Of a stretch of DNA of 64,000 bases, positions 25,277 to 37,477 are shown in pieces (the first letter of the stretch is position 1; every line of letters starts with the position of its first letter). The stretch is from Lathyrus oleraceus (lineage: Eukaryota; Streptophyta; Magnoliopsida; Fabales; Fabaceae). Below the pieces are notes generated by a model. That model searched no databases, was not told where the DNA came from, and was given only the letters and a program-made list of their open reading frames with translations. The position numbers were made by a program, and so were the translations under genes. Location of the stretch: the NCBI RefSeq assembly GCF_024323335.1, contig NC_066579.1:353097400-353161399 (forward strand), written 5' to 3'.

Positions 25277-26391
25277 ATACCATCCCCATTTGAGACAACC
25301 TTGTCCTCAAGGTTGAAAGTTGGAAAGTTGTCTTTAATCTCCTTTACGTCTTCTCAAGTGGCCTCATCAACTGACATATTAGTCCACTGGATAAGAACTT
25401 GTGGATTTTTCACTTCTCCTTGTTGAACCACGTGTGCCTCTAAAACTTTGAATGGTAGTATGATAGGGCCGATTTCTGTCATTGTCAACGGTAACGACAT
25501 GTACTGTTCTGTGGTCCCTCCCTTAAACAACTTTAATTGGGATACATGGAAAACTGAATGTATTTTTGCTTCCTCTGGTAATTGTAGCTTATAGGCCACC
25601 ACTCCTACCTTAGCTATTATCATGAAAGGTCCAAAGAATCACATTCCAAGCTTCTGATTATTGCGTAGCGCAGCAGATTGCTGCCTATAAGGTTGTAGCT
25701 TTACCATCACCCAGTCTCCCACTTGTAGCTCCACATCTCTTCTCTTCCTATCTGCTTGATTCTTCATATAAACTTATGCCTTTTCCAGATTAACTTTGAG
25801 TTGTTGTATAATCATGTCTCTTTCTCCCAACTGTTCTTGCACTGATATGGGATCATTTATTTGCGGCCTATAACGAGTTATAGATGGTGGATCTCTTCCA
25901 TATAGTGCTTTAAAAGGTGTCATACCAATACTTGTATGATGAGGAGTATTGTACCAATACTCCGCCCAAGTTAACGCCTTATACCATGCCTTAGGATTCT
26001 CAAAAGTGAAACATCTCAAAAACATCTCCAAACACTTGTTGAGAACCTCAGATTGTCCATCTGACTGAGGGTGGTATGCGGAACTCATCACTAGCTTAGT
26101 GCCCTGTAATTCAAACAACTTTTTCCAGAAATTACTAGTAAAGACTTTGTCTCTGTCAGACACAATAGACTTTGGCATGCCATGGAGCTTCACCACTTGA
26201 TTCATAAACGCCTCTGCAACCCCTTTGCTATTGTAATCACTCTTTAGTGGTGTAAAATGGGCATATTTTGTCAGTCTGTCAATCACCACCATTATCACAG
26301 TGTAACCAAAGGAGGGTGGTAACCCAGTGATAAAGTCCATGGCTACGTCTTCCCAAACTTGAGAGGGAATAGGTAAAGGCTGTAGTAATCA
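25102..26391 (-). pseudogene. int: Chromovirus integrase core, C-terminus and chromodomain
   Basis: The frame continues that of the RT-RNase H ORF after a TGA at 26389-26391. The core (25774-26340) shows MDFITGLPPS, IVSDRDKVFTSNFW and SAYHPQSDGQSEVLNKCLE, the three DDE acidic residues. It stops at TAA 25774-25776. The same frame resumes, with a further TGA at 25639-25641, and reads VAYKLQLPEEAKIHSVFHVS followed by a chromodomain-like end (QVLIQWTNMSVDEAT) with TGA at 25354-25356 in place of the conserved Trp. The remainder crosses the PPT into the 3' LTR. A chromodomain would direct insertion toward modified chromatin. Confidence 0.88.
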
Positions 26392-28470
26392 AGCTGGTAG
26401 TGTATGTGAATTTTTGGCTTGTTGGCATATAGCACAGTGTTGCACAAATTCTTCAATATCTCTCTTCATATTGTGCCAAAAATACTGATAAGAAATTCTC
26501 GCTACTATTCTCGCATTTCCCGAGTGTCCTCCAATGGGAGAGCTGTGATTTTCCATCAGTATTACTTGAATCAACTCAGAGCCTTCGGGAATTACTAATC
26601 TATTTTTCCAGTACAACAGTCCTCCCTTAGTGGTGTAGTGAGGCCTCAGTTGTGGTTCATTCTGGCATTGTGCTATCAGTTCTCGTAACTTAACATTGCT
26701 TTGAACTTCAACAAGTAGTTTTTGCATGAACTGTGTTTTGGGTTCCGACCATGACAGCGCAAACATCCTAGACAACAAATCTGCAGCGATGTTATCCTTG
26801 CCAGGCTTATATTCAATCACAAAATCATATCCCAAAAACTTGTGCAACCATTCCTGCTGCTCGGGAGTTTGTAGACTCTGATCCATCAGACTTCTTAAGC
26901 TTTTTTGATCAGTTCTAATAATGAACTTACTACCTAACAAATAGTGTCGAAATTTAGCGATCGCTTCTGACATAGCCAGCATCTCCCTGAAATATGCCGA
27001 TTTCTTTTGAATTCTTGGTGCCAATTTTTTTGAAAAGAAAGTTATGGGATGTCCATTCTGATGGAGAACTGCTCCTACTCCGATTCCCGAAGCATCTGTC
27101 TCCAAAATAAAAGTCTGTTCAAAGTTAGGCAAAGCTAAAACAGGTGCAAATGTGACAACATGTTGTAGGTCCTCAAAAGCAGTTTGTGTTGTCTCATTCC
27201 AGCAAAAAGAGTCATTCTTTAGTAAATCAGTCAAAGGAGCTGCTATTCCAGCATAGGACCGAATAAACCTTCTATAATACCCTGTCAAGCCTAAAAACCC
27301 TCTTAATTGTTTCAGGTTAGTAGGTCTTGGCCATTTTAGAACTGCTTCCACCTTTGTTGCTTCCACTGCCACACCTTTTCCTGATACAACATGACCCAAA
27401 TATTCTATCTCTTCTACTCCAAAGGCACACTTGGTCAGCTTCACATACAACACATTTTGCTGCAGAATTTGAAGTACTAATTCTAAGTGCGTAAGATGGT
27501 CCTTCCACGTAGCACTATAAATTAGTATATCGTCAAAAAATACTAGTACATATTTTCTCAACGCATGCTGAAAGATTTGGTTCATGAGACATTGAAAGGT
27601 GGCTGGTGCGTTTGTGAGGCCAAATGGCATAACTAGCCATTCGTAGTGACCGTGATGTGTTCGGAAAGCCGTTTTAAACCTATCCTCCGGTTGTATTAGT
27701 ATTTGATGATAATCAGACCTCAGATCCAGTTTAGAAAAGTATTTTGCACCAAATAACTCATCTAATAACTCATCCACCATAGGCATAGGAAAACTGTCTT
27801 TAATTGTAATGGAATTTAAGGCCCTATAATCAGTGCAAAATCTCCAACTCCCATCTTTCTTCTTGACTAACACAATTGGTGATGAAAAGGGACTATTGTT
27901 GGCTTGGATGATACCTTGGTCAAGCATCTCTAGTACCATCTTCTCAATTCGCTCCTTTTGACTGTGGGGATACCTATAAGGCTTAACCTTCACTGGACTT
28001 GTACCTTCTTTTAGAGGAATTGCATGATTTTGAAGCCTTTGAGGGGGGAGACCTTCTGGTGTGCTGAAAATTGTTCTGTATGTGTTTAGAATCATAGCCA
28101 CTTCTGGTGCCAACTTTGATAGTAATTCATTCCACACATCTGTTTCAACCTCTGTCTGAATTCGTTCAACCGTGAATAGCTCATCAATACTCTTAGTGTT
28201 CTGCATTCTTTTGAGCTGATGCAACTGCGCTTGTCTGGGTACCATGCTAGTGTCACCTTGTAGGGTGATAAAGTTACATTTATGGAACAATTTCAGTGTT
28301 AATGCAGAGTAATCTGCCACATGAGGCCCTAAAGTGGCTAACCATGCAGTTCCTAAAATTAAATCAGCTCTAGCAACTGGTAATAAATATACGGTAATCA
28401 ACATTTCATGGTTTTGTATCACCACCGGGAGTTGTGTCACTACTCCTTCAGCTGTCATAGTTTGTCCATT
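26389..28470 (-). pseudogene. pol: Chromovirus RT, RNase H and integrase zinc module
   Basis: This is the longest open frame in the window (689 codons, 28458 down to 26389). The first ~60 residues are the end of the protease (LILGTAWLATLGPH). RT spans roughly residues 140-330 with WRFCTDYRALN, FSKLDLRSDYHQI and VFFDDILIYS, so the catalytic Asp residues are present. RNase H follows (about residues 425-545) with LETDASGIGVGAVL, SEAIAKFRHYLLG and DNIAADLLSR. The C-terminal end holds the HHCC module (HSSPIGGHSGN, CAICQQAK). It ends at TGA 26389-26391, which splits it from the integrase core. Confidence 0.92.
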
Positions 28471-28905
28471 CCCACCAACACCTTAAAACATGGTGCAGGT
28501 TCCACTGGTAACTTCAAAAAATGAGTTATTCTTGGTTGTACAAAGTTATCGGAACTTCCCCCATCAATGAGAATTTGCACTTGAAGTTTACCAAATTTTC
28601 CCAAGAATCGCAATGTCCCTAAACTGTTAGCTCCCTTCATAGCATTTAAAGATAAATGGTGTTCTATGTTGGTTTGGGGTAAGGCTGTTTGTGTCAGATC
28701 TGGTGGTTCTGTTGCCTCTTGTTCTTTCTCTGAATCATCATCATACTGCAGTATCATCAATTGTCTATTGGGACATTTATGACTGAATGAAAATTTGTCA
28801 TCACACCAATAACAAAGTCCTTTCTCTCTTCTTAACTGCATTTCGGCTGGGGAAATTCTTTTAATATTTGGGTTCTTTTGGTATGGATTCATAGGTCTAG
28901 TTGGT
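28455..28905 (-). pseudogene. Chromovirus zinc knuckle and protease
   Basis: This 145-codon frame has a non-canonical zinc knuckle CYWCDDKFSFSHKC, an acidic linker, and a protease with ILIDGGSSDNFV, the DGG form seen in some plant chromoviruses. It runs into TGA at 28455-28457. Losing one base just before (near 28470) explains the shift into the downstream frame, where protease continues. A second frameshift near 28900-28930 separates it from gag. Confidence 0.85.
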
Positions 28906-29764
28906 GGTGTATGAAGGATTGGTGTTGTTATATTTTTCTGGACATTTTCTGGTTTGTTTGAATTGAAGGTTGCTCTAGAAGGTGAAGGGATATATTGATT
29001 TTGGTAGGCTTTTGTGGTTTACTGGCAGTATTATATTTTTCTTCATACACTTTTGCTAGGGATACAACTTTCACCATGGAAATGAGGGTATGGATTAACA
29101 CATCACGCCGGATCTCTGGATTCAAGCCACTAATGAAACAATCTATCAAGGCATCATTGTTAATACTGTATACCCAATTTGCTAACAATGTGAACTGGAT
29201 ATAATACTCAGCAACAGTGCCCGTTTGATTCAACTTAAATAGTGTAGCACGGGGACAGTCATACACAGAAGGACCAAAATCTAGCTCTAGAGCTTGGGTA
29301 AACTCGGTCCAAGACTGAAATGGAGTGGATCTTTGAACCATTTGAAACCATGGTACTACATCCTTATCAAGATGTACCGAAGAAATGGTTAATCGATCGT
29401 GATCCGGAGTATCGTAATAATCGAAAAATTGCTCAGCTCTAAAAATCCATTCCAGAACATTACTACCATCAAATCTGGGAAATTCGAGCTTAACATTTCT
29501 CACCTGGAAGGGTTGTTTGTTCGTGAGTCCAGCACTATGGGAAGTCTTCGACGGGGTTTGTTGAATCAGAATATCAAGCGCGGAATGAATCTGGTCGAAT
29601 CTGCTATCAGTATTTGTCTGAATCGCTTCCATCCGCTGAAATCGGGACTCGTTCGAGAGTTCCATTCGTTCCATGCGTGCATAGAGATCCTCCTAGAGTT
29701 GTTTCAAAGCTTCCGTAGTGCGCTTGATTTCTGTGTCCATCTCCTTGTATTTCGAATCTCCCAT
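28906..29764 (-). pseudogene. gag: Chromovirus gag
   Basis: The frame starts at ATG 29764-29762, 20 bases inside the 5' LTR end, and is broken by TAG at 29695-29693 (Gln codon expected). It resumes with MERMELSNESRFQRMEAIQ, a coiled coil, followed by the retrotransposon gag domain (KLEFPRFDGSNVLEWIFRAE through CFISGLNPEIRRDVLIH). It ends at 28928, where a frameshift separates it from the zinc knuckle. Confidence 0.88.
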
Positions 29765-29784
29765 GGTGAAGATGAAAGCACCAG

Positions 29785-30150
29785 TACAACAATACTAGAA
29801 TTTAAAGGTGGAATGGAAAATAAAAGCCTTTGATTGAAAGGAAATATCAATCTCTGCTAACAGAGAGATTTGGTTACAAGATGTGAAATAGAAAAGTTCA
29901 GAAAAGAGAGAGAGAAATTAGACTTAACAATTCACATAGCCAATAATAAGATCCCTACTGCTCTATATGTATTACTCATGTAGTCACACAATTCCTCAAT
30001 TTGATATTGGCCTTGCGCGTACGGTGGCTCCTGCGCACTCCCTGCAATTCCGGACTGAACGCAACCAATTTATCCTCTTATGGGTCCCTCCACTCATTCC
30101 TTGGTGACTCAACATGTCCTAATTCCTTATTTTTTATTTGTCTCATTACA
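29785..30150 (-). repeat. 5' LTR of the chromovirus (366 bp)
   Basis: Near-identical to 24911-25276. The bases just inside it (29784 downward on the minus strand, CTGGTGCTTTCATC) are where the primer binding site should be. I could not match them to a tRNA with confidence. Confidence 0.92.
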
Positions 30151-32299
30151 AAAACCCCCATATTTTTTTATAATGGCAAAAATACCTTGTCAAAACTTCA
30201 CTAAAAAGAGCTAATAAAAAATTCAATAATACAATTTAAGGAATTTGTTACATTTTGTAATTTTCCATTTTTTTAAAATCTAGTAGTTCATTTTAATAAG
30301 CCAAAAAAACCTGAAAGTATGGTAGTGTATTTTGAAATTTCTCATAAATAATCATAATTTTTTGAAAATTTTGATAGTCTATTTTGAAAAATCTGGTAAA
30401 AACTGTTTTTTTTTTTTAAATTTTGAAAGTATAACTAAAAAATCTGATAAAAATTCATAGATTTTTTTTAAAAATCTGATAGAAAGTCAATGACTTTTTG
30501 AAAAATCTGATAAAAACTAATGTTTTTTAAAAGAAATGGTAAAAACTCATAGATTTTTTGAAAAAATCTATAAAAACTCATACACTTTTTCAAAAATCTA
30601 TTAGAAATTTATATATTTTAAAAAAATTTATAGTATATTTGAAAAATCCGATAAAAGCTCATAGAATTTTCAAAATTTTTATCGTGTATTTGAAAAATCT
30701 GGCAGTTCAAATTCGATAATTTGAAAAAAGCAGTAAAATCATATATATCTTCCAAAATTTTGATAAAAATCCAAATTTTTTAAAAAATCCAAAAAACCGA
30801 AATTTTCAAAAATATAAATAATTAAAAAAATATTATAATAAGCATAAGAAATGTGAAGGTGTGGTTTAATTTAGAGGTGGTGGAAAGATTCCTCGAAGGC
30901 CTGCCAGCATAATTTGCGGTTGGATTTTTTTTTACAACGAATTGCCAATAGATTGATAAATCCTTGTATAATAAGAGAAAAGTATAAAAACATTAGAGTA
31001 TACTTTATTTATAGAATTTGAGTCCACTTTTATCCAATTATATTTATAATAACAATTAATTATTTGTGTTGAATCTATGAATTTAGTAATAAAAATATTA
31101 TAATGTGATAAATTATTAAATTATATAATATAGTAATACTTATCATAATACATTTAACTTTAATCTAAAAACCTTTAAAAATTTATAATTCATTTCAATA
31201 ATATTATAACTTAATAATTAACTACTTTTTGTCAAGTGATTAATAATTTTAATCAATTTAAAATTAGTACATTTATAAAAAGTTTGATTTGAAACACTTT
31301 TGCCAGAATGGTCAAATAAGAAGAATAAAAACCAAATTTACATTATTCTTAAATTAATTGTATAAAGTTCTCAGTTCAATTGGTATTTAAATGTGGAGTC
31401 GCTGATTCGAACCTAATATGTTCATTTTAAATGGGTGAACTACAATTATGGGTGTTTATGATTCAAGAAAATGAATCAATCCACGTTTATGGTTCCGTTT
31501 ATTTTTTAATAATTAATCCAATAAAAATACAATTAAATGCTAAAATATTTTCAATTCAATTTAAAATAAATTTTGAATTAATTTGTATTTATAAACTAGT
31601 TTATAATCAATTTGCAACTATAAACCAAAATTATATTTTGAATTCTTTTAAAACCAAATTTTTTTATTTCAAATAATTAATTTAAAGATATTTTCATAAT
31701 CTTTTTTCCAAAAGAAAAAATGGAAGAAATTTTTTGTCAGAATTCTTATGTGTTTCCACGAGTCTTTGGTTCCACGAGTCTTTGGTTCTTGAACTGCTTC
31801 AAACTGTCATTATTGTCAAAAGATGTCTTCAAGTCACCCAACCATGTCCTATGAAAAGTCCACTTGTCGAATTTTCAACTTGGTGTCGACAATATGACTT
31901 AGCTACCTACACTTAGTATTTATATTCACTTAGTATCTCACATTCACGTAGAAAATGCTAAGTCAAAAATCTTAGGCTAATAGATTCCCCCAAAAAATAT
32001 CATTTTCGATCATATTTACAATATTTAAGAGAGATGGCGTTTTTAGTAAAAATCTAAGCACTATTCAAACCATTATGCATACATCATCATCATCATGACT
32101 ATCCTACCTAACCGTCACGTCTGCAGTCGTGCCAGTGTCAGCCATCATGGCTCCGATTTCCAAGGCCATTGTGGACCATAATATTTAACAGTATTAAATA
32201 AAAGGAAAATCATTAAATAGTAATGATTTAAATCAAAAAATCAAAGCATCGATTTTTTAATTATTAGAGGAAAAAAATGAAAAGTTTCACTCCAACATC
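30151..32299. other. Gene-free AT-rich DNA
   Basis: I see no gene. The stretch holds a degenerate tandem array (30340-30780), a possible Pol III box pair (31365-31415) and a perfect 16-bp tandem duplication at 31755-31786. Confidence 0.6.
30340..30780. repeat. Degenerate tandem array, ~35-45 bp unit
   Basis: Variants of GAAAAATCTGATAAAAACTC followed by ATAGATTTTT recur about ten times with substitutions and length changes, giving an A/T-run-rich array. Confidence 0.65.
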
Positions 32300-32307
32300 T
32301 ATATAAT
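32300..32307 (+). promoter_or_regulatory. TATA-like box upstream of PMD pseudogene
   Basis: TATATAAT lies about 115 bp before the ATG at 32421, after a pyrimidine-rich leader. The distance and composition suit a plant core promoter, but no transcription data exist here. Confidence 0.35.
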
Positions 32308-32420
32308 ACCTCTTTCACTTCTTTTTTCCGCTTCACCATATTTCTCTCTCTTTTGAACCCTAAGAACTCTTATTTTCCGCAACCTCCATTTTCACATCCT
32401 CTTCTACTCAAGTTCTAGAA

Positions 32421-33528
32421 ATGACTTCCTCTTCTAGTACAAAAAACAACTTCCAATCCCTTCTGTTGCTGATATTCAACATTCTATCTATTTTGGCAAT
32501 CACACTTATGTTTCAAAACCACTAATGAAAAAGTAAAATTCCATCTTCTAGGCTTCCCGGATACCAAGTCTCTTCTCTATTGCAGGTAGTGTTCATATAT
32601 TCTTGGGTCCTTTACCCAGATCGTCTATAAAGCCTGCTAAATTGAACGATTCATTTCCTTGTTTACCCTATTGCAAACCTTGTGCATTTGAGGGTAAAAA
32701 CTTTGAATTAGGGTTCATGGACGAACCCCTTCGTGTATTATGTTCTTCTCCTTCTACCAATAGTGAAGCCTGTCTCAATTAGTTAAATATAGTGGAAATA
32801 AGAAAGGAAAATTCTGGAAATATCAAGGATTTTTTTACCTAATTTAGCTATAAAGAACTGGGCCAAGGTACAATGCCAACATGCTCATATCTGGCCTTTA
32901 TTTTTGGGAGGGTCGACTGGTACATTCCAGCTTCGTTGAGGGATGATAACCCTCATGCTTTTCGAAGTTACTGCTATTACTGGTCTTCGATCGACAAAGG
33001 AAACTTTCGACCCCACTCTTAAGAACAAAACCAAACCTAGATTTTCCTTTCACCATCCTAGTTTAACGCCTACATTAAAGACCACTATGACCAAATTGAG
33101 GAAGTCTCCGACTACGAGCATATCACCTTCCTCACCATTTGGTCGTCTCATTTCATTTTATGTTCTAGTTCTCTCAAAGTAGCTAAGAAATGTATCCCTT
33201 TAGCAACCCAACTACATGAGGGAAAAATGCTTGTCTTAACATGTTGATCCTGAGTTATCTTTATGAATCCTTAGGACTTTCCTCCCTTGAACTCATAAAC
33301 ATTTCCAATTCTGACGAAAATCTCCTGATTTCTGACCCTATATGGCTTTTGCAACTTTGGATTAATGCCACTTTTTAACATTCTCTAAATGTTACTTTTA
33401 ATCTGATTTAGAAAGCCAAGTTGAAGGTACAGGGGTTGAAGGTATTAGACTCGCTTTGCTGACCCTAGAAGATGCCGACTTATCAACTGAAGAGAGTGCT
33501 AGAACAGGATTATGTTGAGCATGATGTG
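32421..33528 (+). pseudogene. Plant mobile domain (PMD) protein pseudogene, truncated
   Basis: From ATG 32421, fragments in all three frames add up to one N-terminal PMD (aminotransferase-like) protein of the type abundant in legume genomes. One is MTSSSSTKNNFQS at the start, another is MITLMLFEVTAITGLRSTKE at 32943. A later segment with LATQLHEGKMLV at ~33200 and PIWLLQLWINATF at ~33340 follows. There are several stops and frameshifts. The sequence stops abruptly at 33528, where an Ogre LTR begins. PMD proteins are found both as host genes in silencing pathways and inside transposons, so origin is open. Confidence 0.65.
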
Positions 33529-36500
33529 TGTAGCGGTAAATTCATGATCATCAATCTATGGATAAGTTAGACATCAAATAACAAGAGTCGCCACCGCGCT
33601 TTTATTGTTTCCAAGGGAAAAGGGAAAAGTACGAACAAAACCCAAAAATAAGAAGTTTTTAAATCAAAACTAATAAAATGCCAGAGATTATAGGTAAGGG
33701 GGTTGGTTACACAGAGGGAAGGTGTTAGTACCCAAAGTGTCCTAGGTACTCCTAGGGAGCCCTTTTTTGTGTGCATATGTATTTTTGTACAAAATGATGT
33801 TTTACAAATAAATAGAATTGAGGGATGAGAAAAGAATTCATTAATTATATTTTTGTGTTTGACAAGACCTTCGTACTTGTTCCTCCGTACCAACATAAAA
33901 ATGAGGGATCAAAACCTCGTAGTTCGTGGTATAAATTTTAAAGTGGATGCATTGCTTTTATCAAAAAATTTAAGTTTGAAAGACACAAAGGCCTAAAAAT
34001 GGTTTGAATGGGTTAATTATTTTTGGCTTTTGAAAATTTTAAGTCAAGTATAGTTAAGTATATTTACAAGTTTGATTGAGAAAAGAAGTCTAATATGCAA
34101 TGGCATAAGGCCAAAGTTTCTAGTTTGCAAAATGGTCTAAGTTTAGAAAACAAACACAAATAAAGAAGGTTTTTTTAAAAGGGAGGGAGAGATTTTGAAA
34201 TTAAAGAAATGGGGAGGAGATGAAGAGACTAATCCTAAGCATAAATTTAAAAGTTAAGACTTGAAAAGATCTGACCAATGGGATGCAATCCAATAGACAA
34301 GAATGTCATATAGAAACCCAAATACCCTTGGACATTAGAATCAAGCAACAAACAATGCACAAAATATCAACTTGAAGAGAAAAGCATCAAATAAAGATAG
34401 CCACATCCAAGCTTCGCAACTCCATGATCTTTCTTCAAATTTACCCATGTAGCAGATTAGTTTCAAGATGCCATAAGTCACAGGTTCAAAATAACAGCTT
34501 CACAATGATCATGTTGCAGATGAACTCAAAATGGATCTCCAATGATGTATCAGATGAAGTTTAAAATCATAAGCACTTGGTTACATGAAAGTTGGCATTG
34601 GCCAAGTCCTTTGTATAGGGAGTGTCGCCTAAATTCTAAGTCCAAAAGTCTCAAATCAAACCAACAGTTCACACAAGATCTTTTTTAGGCTTTTTGTTCT
34701 TATTATGTATATTAAGGGTCAAAGACCACACAAGCAATCACAATATACACAAGAAAAATATCACAAAGTATGGTCCAAGTGGACAAAGTGAAAATGACAT
34801 TAACATAAACAATTAGGATGGTATGAATAATGGCAAATGAAGTAAATGAGTTAGAAGTAAATGACTTGAAATTAAATGTTAGTTGTTAATGAGTTAGAAG
34901 TTAGTATTTCTTTTGCTTTTTGTTTAAGTCATTCTTTGGAGAACACTCAACCCACTTATCGCAAGCATGTATCCTTGAACCAAGACATCTTCCCAAGGAA
35001 GGAAAAAGGCCAAGTTTCCGCACAATACCATGAAAGAGGGGAGACTTACAATCTCACTAACTAGAATGCTATGCCTTTTGTGTCAAAAGTTAACGCTATG
35101 TTAAGCAATCGTAATTGGACTTATGTAGAAGTCACAACTATTTGAGGTCGGGAAATAGAATTTTGGTGTTAATGCATGTTAGAGACATAGTATAATGGAC
35201 TATGCTCATGAAACATACCACACACAAAAATAATATGCAAAAGTAATGGCCTAATCTCATCCATACTTATGTTGACTTTGCAATCAACTAGCCTTAGGAT
35301 ATAGAGATATCATAGGACCATGACATGAATGCATAAAGAAGGGGAATGAGATGAAGAGGGAGGGGAAGTGGATCAAACTCAAATTGGACAAAGGAGGACT
35401 TTTCCCAAATTAAGATCATTCATTCATTTTGGGAGATGGAATGTACATTCCATCAATCCCCTAAATCCAATGATCTTAACCTAGCAAAGTTAAATCAACC
35501 TTGACCAAGGCCCAACAACACAAGTCAAACTTACAAAAATCAATCAAAATGGCTCAACACAATTATTTGGCATTTATTCAATTTAAAAATACTAAAAATA
35601 ATGCATTAATTTATTTATGGTTGGTCAAATTCCTAAAACCTCATCACAACACCAAAGAAATGACCATGAGATTTATCATAGGTCAAACAAGGTCAAAAGA
35701 CCTTGGAGAAAAAAATTCAGAATTTTTGGAAACTTAAAAGTATTTTTAAAAAATTAAAAATAATCATAAAATCAATTAAATCATGAAAAATATTAATAAT
35801 GATCCAAAAAATAATTTAAATTCAGAATGTGAACGAGGATTTTATTTAAATTATTTTTGTGAAACTCTCATATTTTTTGGATCAATATTAAAATTAATAT
35901 AAATTAATGAAAATCAAAGAAATAAAATGAAAATCAGAAATTACAAAAAAACGTGGACCACTTGATCTCCCTCATTAATTGAGGTGGCAGATCAAGTGGA
36001 CACAAACGTGCGTTCCATGATGGAACTCAATCAGCGCGCCACACAAGTGGTAATCAGAACCAACGTTTGTGATTAAAACAATTTGAAATGGATCAATGGT
36101 TCTGAACCGTGCCACCTCACTGCCGGAGCTAAAGGTCGGTCACCTTCTTAGGAGAACCTCGTCGGACTGGTTCAATCATCACCATGACTAAAATAAAAAA
36201 AGAGGACATGACCTGAAAGAGAAAATGGTGTAGAGCACGAATCTAACATCAATTTTAACTAACTCCAAATATATAGAAAGATATGAGGAGTTGAATTTTG
36301 AGGTGTGTTAACTGAGTTGCTTCGATTTAACCTCAAAGCAACTCCATCTTCTTGCCTACATTGGTAGGACTTCAGACAACCAAAGATCCAAGAGAATTGA
36401 TGAGAATTGAGTGAGAATCGAAGAGAAGAAAAAATCTGGAAAATACCTTCAATGATGTGCAGAACTTGGTCTCTCTTGCTTCAATTCACGTTTGATCTTG

Positions 36501-37477
36501 CTCCAATAGCTTGCAGAAGTGGTTTAGGATTGGTACAAAGCTTTGGATCCTGGAGTTTTTGAATCTCCAAACAGTGAGATTCAAACTCAATTTTCAAGTG
36601 AAAATTATTAGGTTTTCCTTTCAATTGTGAGGGTTTGAAGAGTGGAGGCAAAGCTGGTGCGCAAGGATCCTCTTAAATGAGCTCAGAGGATATCTATTTA
36701 TAGCAAATTGAAGTGTTATTTGCACACTTGAAATTTCTTCCAAAATTGGCAATGTCATGTTCATGCTTGCATGGGCGTGTACAGGCCCATGAAGCAATGC
36801 ACTAAGGTCCAAATTCAACTGTGCTGAAGTCTGAATGAAGCTTGAATGGCAAGTCAAAGTGAAATGGTTATTTGAAGTTTTGATGTTGCCAATTGATGCG
36901 GGCCTGTTAACACCATGCGCATCCCTAGCAAACCTCGTCCAAAATGAATAAATTAGGATTCTTTAGAAAGTTTAGATCAAGAGGAACAATTCTTATGTTG
37001 AACATTTTTCCATTTGGAACTTGGATCATGATGAATTTTGAGGTTGAAGTTTGGAAATTTCAACATGTTGAAAATTTTTCTAAGTGTCAAGTCATATACT
37101 TCAATATTCCACCTTGCTTAATATTTTATGTGTGCTCCAAATGAGAAACGTGTCTTCATCAAAGTTGTATCTCTTTCAAAGACCTTCAAAATGGTCACCA
37201 ATTTGACATCATTTGGATTTAGAATGAGAGAGTTATGCATTTTTGAAGTTGAGGGAAATCACTTATTCAATGGTATTGGTCCAAAATGACATATAATGGT
37301 ATTGGTTAGTAACAAATGATACTATATAAGTATGATACAATCACATAGTGCTTGGTGATCTCTCCCAAAATAAATCCAATGAAAGAGAGGTAAGGAGGAT
37401 GTCAATGTCTGATCCCAATGCCAGTGCATATGATGAAATTGCATGAGGGATCTTAGGGTCAAAATTGGGGTCTTACA
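33529..37477 (-). repeat. 3' LTR of Ogre copy A (3949 bp, internally deleted)
   Basis: It has the same termini as the copy 1 LTR (on the plus strand TGTAGCGG...CTTACA) but is about 760 bp shorter. The missing part corresponds to roughly 10940-11710 of the copy 1 LTR, and the deletion point lies near 37290-37325. Confidence 0.9.

Larger units (their letters stand above)
24911..30150 (-). mobile_element. Ty3/gypsy chromovirus (probably Reina clade), complete but inactive
   Basis: The element is on the minus strand with two 366-bp LTRs (24911-25276 and 29785-30150), gag, zinc knuckle, protease, RT, RNase H, integrase and a C-terminal chromodomain in chromovirus order. The short LTRs and 5.2-kb length fit Reina. 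It carries at least five nonsense codons and two frameshifts. The LTRs differ at roughly 14 positions by eye, so insertion is not recent. The flanks read aaacc (24906-24910) and aaacc shifted by one base (30152-30156), a possible target-site duplication. Confidence 0.9.
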
